A stretch of DNA of 64,000 nt from JABMMZ01 sp044341025 (GTDB taxonomy: Bacteria; Bacteroidota; Bacteroidia; NS11-12g; UBA955). How positions within the stretch are numbered: the first letter of the stretch is position 1; every line of letters starts with the position of its first letter. The stretch is from NCBI GenBank assembly GCA_044341025.1, contig JBIISM010000002.1, forward strand, positions 248,001 through 312,000, read 5' to 3'. The notes under the pieces were generated by a model, which saw only the letters and a program-made list of their open reading frames with translations, was not told the origin of the DNA and searched no databases. This document shows, in pieces, positions 15,593-23,884 of the stretch. Position numbers and translations under genes: made by a program.

Positions 15593-18562
15593 ATGCTGCT
15601 CAATTGCCATACGGTTTACAGCTTTTGTTACGGTACCTATACTTTAGATGCCTTGATGGATGCGGTTTTGGCTGCTGGTTTTAAAGCCTTTGTGTTGGCC
15701 GATATCAACAATACCTCTACTTGTTTGGATGCGGTGCGCTTGGCGCCAGAAAAGGGTTTGAAGCCAATATTGGGCATTGATTTTAGGCAAGGCGCCGAGC
15801 AGAAATTTGTAGGCATAGCATGCAACAATGAAGGGTTTTTTGAACTCAATCAATTTCTTTCTTCGCATTTGCACGCCGGAACAAAAGTGGAAAATATTGC
15901 ACCCGATTTTAAGCAAGTCATCGTGGTGTATCCGCTTCAAAAGTATACGGGTTTTCCGCTTAAAGAAAATGAATTTATCGGTGTGTCTTTGCAAGAAATT
16001 AAACGTTTGCAATTGTCTAAATACCGGCATTTAAAACACAAGATGGTGGTGTTACAAACCTTTACCTACAGCAACAAAAAACAATTCAATGCCCACCGTT
16101 TGCTCAGGGCGATAGATTGCAATATGTTGTTGAGTAAATTGCCAAAGTCTGATCAATCGAATGGCTTTGATACACTTGCAACGGCTTATGAAATTTACAC
16201 CGCGTTTGTCGATTGGCCTGAAATTATTGCGAATACAGAATGGATACTGAATACCTGCAGCATTCATTTTGATTATGGCAAATTGAGCAATAAAAATTTG
16301 AAACATTACACCGGTTCTGCAGAAGGTGATATGGCGCTTTTGCGTTCTGAATGTTTAAAGGGTTTGCCCTACCGATATCCGCAAGTGGATGATACGGTGA
16401 TGCAGCGTATGGAAAAAGAATTGCAGGTGATAGAGCAGTTGAGTTTTGCTTCTTACTTTTTAATCAATTGGGACATTATCAATTACGCAAGGCATAAGAA
16501 TTATTACTATGTCGGACGCGGCAGTGGAGCCAACAGCATATTGGCGTATTTGCTGCGCATAACCGATGTGGATCCGATAGAACTCGATTTGTATTTCGAA
16601 CGTTTTATCAATTTGTACCGCAGCAATGCCCCCGATTTTGACATGGACTTTTCGTGGACAGACCGCGACGACATTACCCAATATATGTTTAAGCGTTTTG
16701 GTTACGAACGCACTGCTTTATTGGGCGCTTACAACACGTTTCAAGACGATGCGGTATTGCGTGAACTGGGCAAGGTATTTGGTTTGCCCCCCGATGAAAT
16801 CGATAAATTGCAACACATAAAAATGCTGGAAGACACCGATGATATTGGCCGCATGGTGATAAAATACAGTGCGTTCATAAAAGGTTTTCCTTCGCATATG
16901 AGCATACATTCGAGTGGTATCATAATTTCGGAAGCGCCGATATATACTTACTCTGCCACCAATATGCCTCCCAAAGGTTTTCCTTGCACGCAATTCAGTA
17001 TGTTGGAAGCCGAAGATATTGGTTTGTATAAATTTGATATATTAAGTCAACGTGGTTTAGGGAAAATTAAAGACACTTTGGGCTTGGTAAAAGAAAACCA
17101 AAACATAGACATCGATGTGCACGACATCAAACGGTTTAAACAAGATGAAAATGTGAAAGTATTGTTGCGCACAGGCAATACCATTGGCTGTTTTTATGTG
17201 GAGTCGCCCGCCATGCGTATGTTGTTGACCAAGTTGAAGGCCGACGATTACTTGCGTTTGGTTGCAGCCAGTTCCATTATCCGTCCCGGTGTTGCGCGAA
17301 GCGGTATGATGCGCGAATACATTGTTCGTTTTCGCGACCCATCACTCAGAGAAAAGGCCAGAGCAGCTTTGCCAGAGTTGTACGATTTGTTGACAGAAAC
17401 TTACGGGGTCATGGTATACCAAGAAGATGTGATCAAGGTTGCGCATTTTTTTGCGGGCTTAAGTTTGGCCGAAGCCGACTACCTGCGCAGGGGCATGTCG
17501 TGGAAGTTTAAGAAACGCGATGAGTTTTCGAGGGTGAAAGAAAATTTCATTAAAAATTGCAGGGCCAAAGGCTATTCAGAAAAAGTGGTGCAAGACATTT
17601 GGATGCAGGTGGAGAGTTTTGCCAGTTTTGCTTTCTCAAAAGGCCATTCTGCGAGCTATGCCGTGGAGAGTTATCAGGCACTTTTCTTAAAAGCCTACTA
17701 CCCTTTGGAGTATTTAACTGCAACGCTCAATAATGGAGGAGGATTTTATAGAAAAGATTTATACCTCCATGAAGCACGGATGTTAGGGGCTGGTATAAAG
17801 CATCCATGTGTGAACCGAAGTGCGGTGATGTGTAGGATAGAAGGCAAGGAAATTATACTCGGTTTGGGTTTTATTGACAGTTTGGATTCACAACTAGTTT
17901 TGGATATTTTATTGGAGCGCGGGCGCAATGGAAAGTTTAAAAACATGAATGATTTGATACAGCGGGTGCCTATGGGCATAGAGACCTTGCGTTTGTTGAT
18001 TCGCGCCAACACCTTATCGTTTACAGGCCGCTTGAAAATGGAGTTGTTGTGGGAAGCCCATGCTTTGTTGCAGCCGAGTAAGAAACCAGAATTAAACCGT
18101 TCCTTGTTCGAAAAAGTAACACCAAAATGGGAAATGCCTACACTATACCACAGCCGTGTGGATGCGGCATTTGAGGAAATTGAGTTGTTTGGCTTTTCTT
18201 TTACTTCAGCGTTTCAGCTTTTAAAAGAAGAAGCGCCGAAGGGCATATTGGCAAGAGAATTAAAAAAACATATTTGGAAGTATGTCTTGTTGGTGGCAGA
18301 ATTGGTAACGGTAAAATACGCCAGAACAGTGAATGGAGAACGCATGTATTTCGGAACATTTATAGATGAAGAAGGCAACTGGATAGACACGGTGCATTTT
18401 CCTCAAAGTGCCATACAATATCCGTTTACCGGTAAGGGTGTTTACAAACTATACGGCAGGGTGGTGGAGGAGTATGATTTTATATGCATAGAAATCCAAA
18501 AGATGCGTCGCTTGCCGATGCTGGACCGTGAGAGTTTGGATGCCATGGAAGAGGCGGTTTAA
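15593..18562 (+). CDS. DNA polymerase III alpha-like (DnaE family, probably error-prone) polymerase
   Basis: A 989-aa C-family polymerase. I start it at the ATG at 15593, one base after the dinB stop; the longer frame would overlap dinB and adds no family sequence. The catalytic aspartates are D350 and D352 (PDFDMDF), with the third in YKFDILSQ; other DnaE signatures are GRGSGANS (308-315), MSIHSSGII, and SFASFAFSKGHSASYA. An OB-fold lies near the C-terminus. The N-terminal PHP domain is degenerate: NCHTVYS replaces HxHxxYS and ADINNTS replaces TDHxN, so metal-binding histidines are missing and proofreading by PHP is unlikely. It is shorter than replicative DnaE and lacks the long C-terminal tail. 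Coupling to dinB and a LexA-like repressor points to a damage-induced mutagenic polymerase, functionally like DnaE2. Confidence 0.9.
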   Translation: MLLNCHTVYSFCYGTYTLDALMDAVLAAGFKAFVLADINNTSTCLDAVRLAPEKGLKPILGIDFRQGAEQKFVGIACNNEGFFELNQFLSSHLHAGTKVENIAPDFKQVIVVYPLQKYTGFPLKENEFIGVSLQEIKRLQLSKYRHLKHKMVVLQTFTYSNKKQFNAHRLLRAIDCNMLLSKLPKSDQSNGFDTLATAYEIYTAFVDWPEIIANTEWILNTCSIHFDYGKLSNKNLKHYTGSAEGDMALLRSECLKGLPYRYPQVDDTVMQRMEKELQVIEQLSFASYFLINWDIINYARHKNYYYVGRGSGANSILAYLLRITDVDPIELDLYFERFINLYRSNAPDFDMDFSWTDRDDITQYMFKRFGYERTALLGAYNTFQDDAVLRELGKVFGLPPDEIDKLQHIKMLEDTDDIGRMVIKYSAFIKGFPSHMSIHSSGIIISEAPIYTYSATNMPPKGFPCTQFSMLEAEDIGLYKFDILSQRGLGKIKDTLGLVKENQNIDIDVHDIKRFKQDENVKVLLRTGNTIGCFYVESPAMRMLLTKLKADDYLRLVAASSIIRPGVARSGMMREYIVRFRDPSLREKARAALPELYDLLTETYGVMVYQEDVIKVAHFFAGLSLAEADYLRRGMSWKFKKRDEFSRVKENFIKNCRAKGYSEKVVQDIWMQVESFASFAFSKGHSASYAVESYQALFLKAYYPLEYLTATLNNGGGFYRKDLYLHEARMLGAGIKHPCVNRSAVMCRIEGKEIILGLGFIDSLDSQLVLDILLERGRNGKFKNMNDLIQRVPMGIETLRLLIRANTLSFTGRLKMELLWEAHALLQPSKKPELNRSLFEKVTPKWEMPTLYHSRVDAAFEEIELFGFSFTSAFQLLKEEAPKGILARELKKHIWKYVLLVAELVTVKYARTVNGERMYFGTFIDEEGNWIDTVHFPQSAIQYPFTGKGVYKLYGRVVEEYDFICIEIQKMRRLPMLDRESLDAMEEAV

Positions 18563-18638
18563 ATATGCGCTGAATTTGTATTATAGAAGATACTTGTCAT
18601 TAACAAAAGCATTCAAAATAAAAAAGTCCTTTCGATGA

Positions 18639-18670
18639 TTTGGATATCTGACGATAAAAATTTAAATTTG
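18639..18670 (+). promoter_or_regulatory. Promoter of the DUF4160-DUF2442 unit
   Basis: TTTG at 18639-18642, 20-bp spacer, TAAATTTG at 18663-18670: a full match to the Bacteroidota promoter. Transcription would start about 18676, just inside the 84-bp repeated leader. Confidence 0.75.
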
Positions 18671-18748
18671 TAAGAAGACTAAAAGTATGCTTTATCTTCT
18701 AATAGGTAAGATAAAGTATGATTTTTTTAGGCATATAAGTAGGCTATA
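18665..18748 (+). repeat. 84-bp leader-like repeat, copy 1, with terminator-type hairpin
   Basis: This copy is about 90 per cent identical to 19405-19488, exactly 740 bp away, with no indels. It holds a 13-bp stem (18686-18698 with 18708-18720), a 9-nt loop and seven T residues (18722-18728), the form of an intrinsic terminator, followed by 20 bp that are also conserved. With the promoter at 18639-18670 it would lie in the 5' leader of the gene pair starting at 18801, so it may act as an attenuator. Confidence 0.85.
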
Positions 18749-18800
18749 ATTAACCATTCATGGCATTTGAAGAATATAAATAAAATCATTACATTTTAAT

Positions 18801-19079
18801 ATGCCTAAAATAGCTATTTATAAATTTTTGACCTTTTTTATTGTCGCATATGATGCTCTAAAAGAGCCTCCTCATTTGCATGTTGTTAAAGAGAAAGGAA
18901 CTAGGCAACGTTCTGCAAAAATCTGGTTGGAGACACTAAAAGTAGCAGAAAAAGGGACACTTAGTGATAAAGAATTGAATCAAGCAATAAAATTAATTCA
19001 AGACAATCAAATAATTCTGATTGACTCTTTTAACAAGGTAAAAAACGGGAAAAAAATTACAACATTAAAGTTAAAATAA
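18801..19079 (+). CDS. DUF4160-family small protein
   Basis: A 92-aa protein whose start (MPKIAIYKFLTFFIVAYD) and PPHLHV motif fit the DUF4160 family, followed by the charged strand region typical of it. Its stop is directly followed by the ATG of a DUF2442-family gene. DUF4160 and DUF2442 genes are commonly paired and have been proposed as a toxin-antitoxin-like module; the biochemical function is unknown. The pair lies between two copies of an 84-bp repeat, next to the mutagenesis cassette. Base composition is more AT-rich than the preceding polymerase genes, as expected for an acquired module. Confidence 0.75.
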   Translation: MPKIAIYKFLTFFIVAYDALKEPPHLHVVKEKGTRQRSAKIWLETLKVAEKGTLSDKELNQAIKLIQDNQIILIDSFNKVKNGKKITTLKLK

Positions 19080-19340
19080 ATGACAACAATACTCAAAAAA
19101 ACCAAAATTTGTATTGAAAAATTAAGCTTCGACATAGCTGGTAAAATTTCTCTGAAGTTTGAGGATGGCCGTATAATCATTGTCCCACTTAAGTACTTTC
19201 CTGAAATTCAAAAATTGTCAGTTGAAAAAAGAAAGAAATATACTATTGTAGATGATAGAACTATTCTATTTGCTTATTCAGACTCAATTTATCATTTAGA
19301 AGATTTTATGGGTTTAGAAAGCAAATGGAGTGAGAGGTAA
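19080..19340 (+). CDS. DUF2442-family small protein
   Basis: An 86-aa protein with the DUF2442 pattern: strand-rich N-terminus, F-DG-R followed by PLKYFPEIQKLS, and a final region YSDSIYHLEDFMGL corresponding to the family's WP-lDeDi-end. It starts on the base after the DUF4160 stop, so the two are translationally linked. DUF2442 proteins are thought to act as the antitoxin-like partner of DUF4160; this is family-level inference, not shown here. Confidence 0.75.
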   Translation: MTTILKKTKICIEKLSFDIAGKISLKFEDGRIIIVPLKYFPEIQKLSVEKRKKYTIVDDRTILFAYSDSIYHLEDFMGLESKWSER

Positions 19341-19404
19341 GCCATAGATAACAATTCATACAAGATAACGTTGGAAGACTTCGACAATAAACACAATATA
19401 GGTT

Positions 19405-19488
19405 AATTTGTAAGGAGACTAAAAGTATCCTTTATCTTCTAATAGGTAAGATAAAGGATGGTTTTTTTATCCATATAAGTATGTTATA
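19405..19488 (+). repeat. 84-bp leader-like repeat, copy 2, with terminator-type hairpin
   Basis: Second copy of the repeat at 18665-18748. The stem is 19426-19438 paired with 19448-19460, with T-run 19462-19468. Two of the differences from copy 1 (G18689 to C19429 and T18717 to G19457) face each other in the stem and change a G-U pair to C-G, so the hairpin is preserved. The -7-like sequence here is TTAATTTG, one mismatch, with no good -33. The copy ends 25 bp before the secreted SGNH/beta-helix gene. Confidence 0.85.
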
Positions 19489-19513
19489 GCTGATTTAAAA
19501 AAACCTTGATAAA

Positions 19514-22500
19514 ATGAAAAAGCAAATATTAATCATTCTGACACTGCTTCTTTTTGCAGTGAAATCAAACGCCCAAACACCTGCTGGTGCAGTTGCGGCA
19601 AAACCAAACATCATTTACTATGCCGGTGGAAGTTGCAAGTTCTACGATATAAATGACAATTTGCTCCTTTCTGTGGATGCAACAGAAGCGGGTTGGAGTG
19701 CAACTCCAGCAAAAACGGCTTGGGTAGTGGTAACACCAAGCAATGGTGGCTATTATGAGTTCCCAAATTACACGTCCAATGCCCCGACTTGCAATATTCC
19801 CCAATACCTTCAACCTTTTTGGAAATCAGATACTGTTTATAATGAATTGGTTCTTTTGAACGGTGTCAATAGCACGGCTAAACTGATGTTTAATCCTACT
19901 AAAATCATTTCGGTTACCAATTACGATTTTTCGCAAACATTTGTTCAAAATACAGACTATTCTGTAACTGGAAATGTAATTAAACAACTAACATCAAAAG
20001 TATCTTCAAGCGTTTCAATCGTTGCAGGAAAAAAAGGAAACGGGCAACCCAATGGTTTAATGAATACAAAAGCTGCTTCTTGGACTTGCATTACTTACAT
20101 CCCAAACAGAAACAACTGGAATGGCTCATCCATGCTTGGATACAAAGGCGACAAACTTCCCAAAACCATGGCAAAATTAAATATGGGTCAACCGGTAACG
20201 ATACAAGCTTATGGAATGAGTATAACCGCAGGACTAAACGTAAGTGGATTTGCTGGCGATGATAAAAACTTTACACCGACCAAACCCTATATGCGCAGTT
20301 ATGTGGATTTATTAGAGAATGCATTGGAAACAAGGTTTGGTTCCGATATCACAATGATTAACGGCTCATGTGGTGGTAAAATGGTGGCATGGATTAATCA
20401 ATATTGCGAAAGCATGGTGGTGCCAAATGTACCGGATTTGGTGATTTTAGACATGGGTATGAACGATATTTGGGGGACAACAAGCAATACTCAGTTTAAA
20501 GCTAGCATGCAATCTTGTATCAATAAAATAAAAACTGCAAATCCCAATACTGAATTTATTTTGATTGGAAATATGCTACCCGATGTAAATTCCCAAGGAG
20601 CTCCATCGAATGGTAATGTTTTGATGTATGGTTTTTTAACGCAACTGAAAAGTTTGGAAGCCACAGGTATAGCGGTCTTTGACATGACCACCTTAAGTGA
20701 TTCTATTTACGCAAGAAAAGGAGCTACCCATTGTCATTCCAATTCTCTTCATCCCAATGATTATTTAGCAAGGTGGTATGCACAAGGATTAGCAGAACTC
20801 TTTAATGATGGCAGCACCTTAAACAAAACGGCTAAAAAATATTATGTCAATACAACTGGAAACAACACAGATGGATTGACTATTTCAAACGCTTGGACCA
20901 GTTTGGATAAAATCAATACCAAAAACTTTAATGCGGGAGATACCATCGTCTTTGAAGGAGGCAAAACTTTTACTGGCAATATCGAATTTGACAACAACGA
21001 TGGAAATTCTGCCTCAAAACCAATAATTCTAACTACTTATGGAAATGGACAAGTTACAATCAACACAACTGTTACTAACAAATGCGGTTTCAAAGCTACC
21101 AATACCCAAGGCTTTCATATAAGTAACTTCAAATTTACAGGTCCCGGAAATGGCACACAAAAAGACATTGATGGCATGTTGTTTTTTACCACGAACACCT
21201 CTGGATATTTGAGCAATATTTCTATTAAAAATTGTGAAGTAAGTGGGTTTGGTTTTTGTGGAATTCGTTTTTATTCCAATTGGGATGTGAATGTGAAAGC
21301 AGGATATAAAGATGTTGTTATTGACGGTTGTAAAGTGCATGATTGCAGAGAAAATGGAATAGTAACTTTTGCATTCGACAATCAAAACACTAATTTTTAT
21401 CATCATAAAAAATTTATTATAAGAAATACAGAAGTGTATAACATCACTGGTTATGCAGCTTCAACTCATAAAGGCAGTGGTATCGTATTGTCCCAAATAG
21501 ATTCAAGTGTTATTGAACGCTGTGTGGCAAACAATACCGGAACAGCCAATACAGCTTGTGGCGGACCTGGTGGAATATGGGTTTGGGCAGCCAATGCCAT
21601 TACAATACAATATTGTGAGTCGCATCATAATTCATCTGGCACGTCCACTGGTTGTGATGGTTTGGGTTTTGATTTAGATGGTGGTGTTACCAATTCCATT
21701 ATTCAATATTGCTATGCGCATGACAATGATGGAGCTGGGTTTTTACTAGGTAACTTTGATGGTGCTCGCCCATGGGGAAATAATACAGTGCGGTATTGCA
21801 TCAGCGTAAATGATGCGAAAACCAACAATTCAGCTGTTACCTTATTTACAGCACCCAATACCACTTGGAATGGTTTAAAAATGTACAACAATACCATTTA
21901 TGTGACACCCTCTTCTAAAAACAAGTACATCACATTTGGCGCAGTTCAAATGACCGATTACGGGACCAATATGTCGGGAGTTGAATGTTATAACAATATT
22001 TTTTATACCACAGGAGGCTTACCATTGGTTACAGTTCCCTCAACATTTGTAGCTCAAACACCTAAGTTTATTGGAAATTTGTATTATACAAATAGTGAAC
22101 CTTTTTCAATAACTTATGGCAACAAATATACTTCACTTGCCGACTTCAGAAATGCAGGAACCTACTGTGAAAAAAATGGCAATAATAATACTGGTATAAA
22201 TTTAGACCCTCAATTAATCAATATCAATAAAAGTCCATTGACCGTTTTTCCAAAACCAACAGATTCTTTGAATGCATTTCATTTTTCACAAATGTCTCCT
22301 TGCAGAAATGCCGGTCTTGATTTGAAAACACTTTTTGGAATTGATATGGGTACTAAAGACTTTTGGGGAAATACCTTAAAAAATGAGAACACATACGACA
22401 TTGGTGCATATGAATGGAAAAGTCAGACATCAGGCATCTATTCTACTGATTTGTCAAGGATTAGTATTTATCCGAATCCCATAGGAATAGAAGACCTAAG

Positions 22501-22696
22501 CATAGATTTGCAGAAAAACAGTAATTCACCTACTCATTTAAAGTTATTCGATATTTCAGGTAAGTTGTGGGTTGAGCAGAAATTGAATGAAGGATCTAAC
22601 CATATTCAAACCAATTCATTACCTCCCGGATTGTATTTTGTTTTAATCAGTGATAGCAATAGCTTAAAATCATTAAAATTGGTCAAGAGTGAATAA
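19514..22696 (+). CDS. T9SS-secreted protein with SGNH-hydrolase-like and parallel beta-helix domains
   Basis: A 1060-aa exported protein. Signal peptide 1-20 (ends SNAQ). Residues 225-430 resemble an SGNH/GDSL esterase: YGMSIT with S236 as possible nucleophile, GSCGG around 284, GMND with N317 for the oxyanion hole, and SLHPND with H413. The usual Asp of the DxxH block is Asn410, so the triad looks altered. Residues 440-960 form a right-handed beta-helix of the pectate-lyase/poly(Asn) kind starting KKYYVNTTGNN, and the last 80 residues are a T9SS sorting domain (SIYPNPIG). It would act outside the cell, plausibly on acetylated polysaccharide. It follows the second 84-bp leader repeat, and an attC-like palindrome follows its stop. 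Confidence 0.85.
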   Translation: MKKQILIILTLLLFAVKSNAQTPAGAVAAKPNIIYYAGGSCKFYDINDNLLLSVDATEAGWSATPAKTAWVVVTPSNGGYYEFPNYTSNAPTCNIPQYLQPFWKSDTVYNELVLLNGVNSTAKLMFNPTKIISVTNYDFSQTFVQNTDYSVTGNVIKQLTSKVSSSVSIVAGKKGNGQPNGLMNTKAASWTCITYIPNRNNWNGSSMLGYKGDKLPKTMAKLNMGQPVTIQAYGMSITAGLNVSGFAGDDKNFTPTKPYMRSYVDLLENALETRFGSDITMINGSCGGKMVAWINQYCESMVVPNVPDLVILDMGMNDIWGTTSNTQFKASMQSCINKIKTANPNTEFILIGNMLPDVNSQGAPSNGNVLMYGFLTQLKSLEATGIAVFDMTTLSDSIYARKGATHCHSNSLHPNDYLARWYAQGLAELFNDGSTLNKTAKKYYVNTTGNNTDGLTISNAWTSLDKINTKNFNAGDTIVFEGGKTFTGNIEFDNNDGNSASKPIILTTYGNGQVTINTTVTNKCGFKATNTQGFHISNFKFTGPGNGTQKDIDGMLFFTTNTSGYLSNISIKNCEVSGFGFCGIRFYSNWDVNVKAGYKDVVIDGCKVHDCRENGIVTFAFDNQNTNFYHHKKFIIRNTEVYNITGYAASTHKGSGIVLSQIDSSVIERCVANNTGTANTACGGPGGIWVWAANAITIQYCESHHNSSGTSTGCDGLGFDLDGGVTNSIIQYCYAHDNDGAGFLLGNFDGARPWGNNTVRYCISVNDAKTNNSAVTLFTAPNTTWNGLKMYNNTIYVTPSSKNKYITFGAVQMTDYGTNMSGVECYNNIFYTTGGLPLVTVPSTFVAQTPKFIGNLYYTNSEPFSITYGNKYTSLADFRNAGTYCEKNGNNNTGINLDPQLININKSPLTVFPKPTDSLNAFHFSQMSPCRNAGLDLKTLFGIDMGTKDFWGNTLKNENTYDIGAYEWKSQTSGIYSTDLSRISIYPNPIGIEDLSIDLQKNSNSPTHLKLFDISGKLWVEQKLNEGSNHIQTNSLPPGLYFVLISDSNSLKSLKLVKSE

Positions 22697-22698
22697 AA

Positions 22699-22837
22699 CC
22701 AGCTATAACAGCACCTACAAAAAATTGGCGGTTCAGTGCTTCGTATGACAGTTTTGTGGTGGTACAAACATTCGTTCTTCGTATGAACATTTGTGGTGAA
22801 AATCGCCAACTTCTTGTAGCCGCAAACCGTTAGCTGT
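22699..22837 (+). repeat. attC-like imperfect palindrome A
   Basis: A palindrome of about 139 bp starting three bases after the SGNH gene. The left arm has AGCTATAACAGC, CTACAA and TTGGCG; the right arm has CGCCAA, CTTGTAG and GTTAGCT (22829-22835). The arms pair at the outer ends and at inner boxes with unpaired bases on one side and a long variable centre, as in integron attC sites. The right arm closely resembles the partial element at 29192-29226. Confidence 0.6.
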
Positions 22838-23000
22838 AAGTCACAAAGTCACGATAACAATGAAATTTGATATAAACAACATTGTAAGTTAACTTTGCCG
22901 GAAGGCATTGAAAACAGAGTTAGAATTACATGGACTTAATAATTTGTCTAGGTAAATAACATAAACAGCATAATTAATCAACAAATTAAAATCAATACAA

Positions 23001-23354
23001 ATGAATAATTCAAAGATGGCAATAGCCCTAATGCTATTCTTAGCAATGCATACAACCACAAGTGGAAATGCCCACAGCAAAAACAAACAAACCGAGACTT
23101 TTAAAGTTTGGGGCAATTGTGGTATGTGTGAAAAAACGATAGAAAAATCATTAAAAATAAAAGGCATTTCAAGTGCAGAATGGGATAAAGACTCAAAAAT
23201 GATAACCATAGTTTTTAATCCTAAAATAATTACCTTGCCAACAATTCACAAAAAAATTGCGGGTGTAGGTTACGACACAGAATTAGAAACTGCAAATGAT
23301 GAAGTATATAATAATCTTCACGCTTGCTGCAAATACGAAAGAAAAAATAAGTAA
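23001..23354 (+). CDS. Exported heavy-metal-associated (HMA) domain protein
   Basis: A 117-aa protein with an N-terminal signal segment (about 1-25) and an HMA ferredoxin-like domain: GNCGMCEKTIEKSL holds the CxxC metal site (residues about 41-44), followed by the strand GISSAEWD and the GVGYDT turn. Such domains bind Cu(I) or other soft metals. The C-terminus adds a Cys pair (HACC) that could also bind metal. It is the first of three genes, one base from the next, ending with an outer-membrane protein, so the unit probably handles a metal ion in the periplasm. Confidence 0.85.
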   Translation: MNNSKMAIALMLFLAMHTTTSGNAHSKNKQTETFKVWGNCGMCEKTIEKSLKIKGISSAEWDKDSKMITIVFNPKIITLPTIHKKIAGVGYDTELETANDEVYNNLHACCKYERKNK

Positions 23355-23355
23355 A

Positions 23356-23880
23356 ATGAAAAAAATAATCATTTTATTTTTCAGCATTGTGTCTGTGGTA
23401 AATGCAAATGCACAAATATCAAAAGCCGAACTTATTGCTAACGGATTAACTTGTTCAATGTGCAGCAATGCTACTTATAACCAGTTAAAAACGATTCCAT
23501 TTTTAGATAGTATAGACACCGATGTAGAACACACGAAATTTATACTTTATTTTAATCCCGAAAAGACTTTTGATTTGAAATTGATAAAAACAAAAGTAGA
23601 AGATGCGGGGTTCTCGGTTGGGTCATTGGTGCTTTTTATGAAGTTTGATAATGTGGCAGTAGAAGATGATTTTCACTATAATGTAGGCGACATTACTTAT
23701 CATTTTATGGACACAAAAAAACAAACACTCAACAATATCAACCAAGTGAAAGTAATTGATAAGGGTTTTGTAAGCGACAAGGAATATAAAAAATATTTAA
23801 AACTAGCTTCAAAATATCCTTGTTACAAAGCAGGGAAAATGGAAAATATAAAAGTTCTTTATCATTTAAAGGTAATCTAA
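23356..23880 (+). CDS. Exported HMA-domain protein with C-terminal extension
   Basis: A 174-aa protein; I start it at the ATG at 23356, which gives a clean signal peptide (ends ANAQ), rather than upstream inside the previous gene. Residues 22-90 are a second HMA-like domain with LTCSMCSNAT (CxxC) and EDAGFSVGSL. A C-terminal region of about 85 residues (from about 95) with strand pattern and PCYKAGKMENIKV is unfamiliar to me. One base separates it from the upstream HMA gene and four from the downstream barrel gene. Two tandem periplasmic HMA proteins suggest relay of a metal. Confidence 0.8.
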   Translation: MKKIIILFFSIVSVVNANAQISKAELIANGLTCSMCSNATYNQLKTIPFLDSIDTDVEHTKFILYFNPEKTFDLKLIKTKVEDAGFSVGSLVLFMKFDNVAVEDDFHYNVGDITYHFMDTKKQTLNNINQVKVIDKGFVSDKEYKKYLKLASKYPCYKAGKMENIKVLYHLKVI

Positions 23881-23884
23881 AAAT

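Noticed and set aside
13265..18562. Prophage origin for the S24 regulator and polymerases
   Set aside because: No integrase, structural or lysis genes nearby; the order fits a repair cassette.
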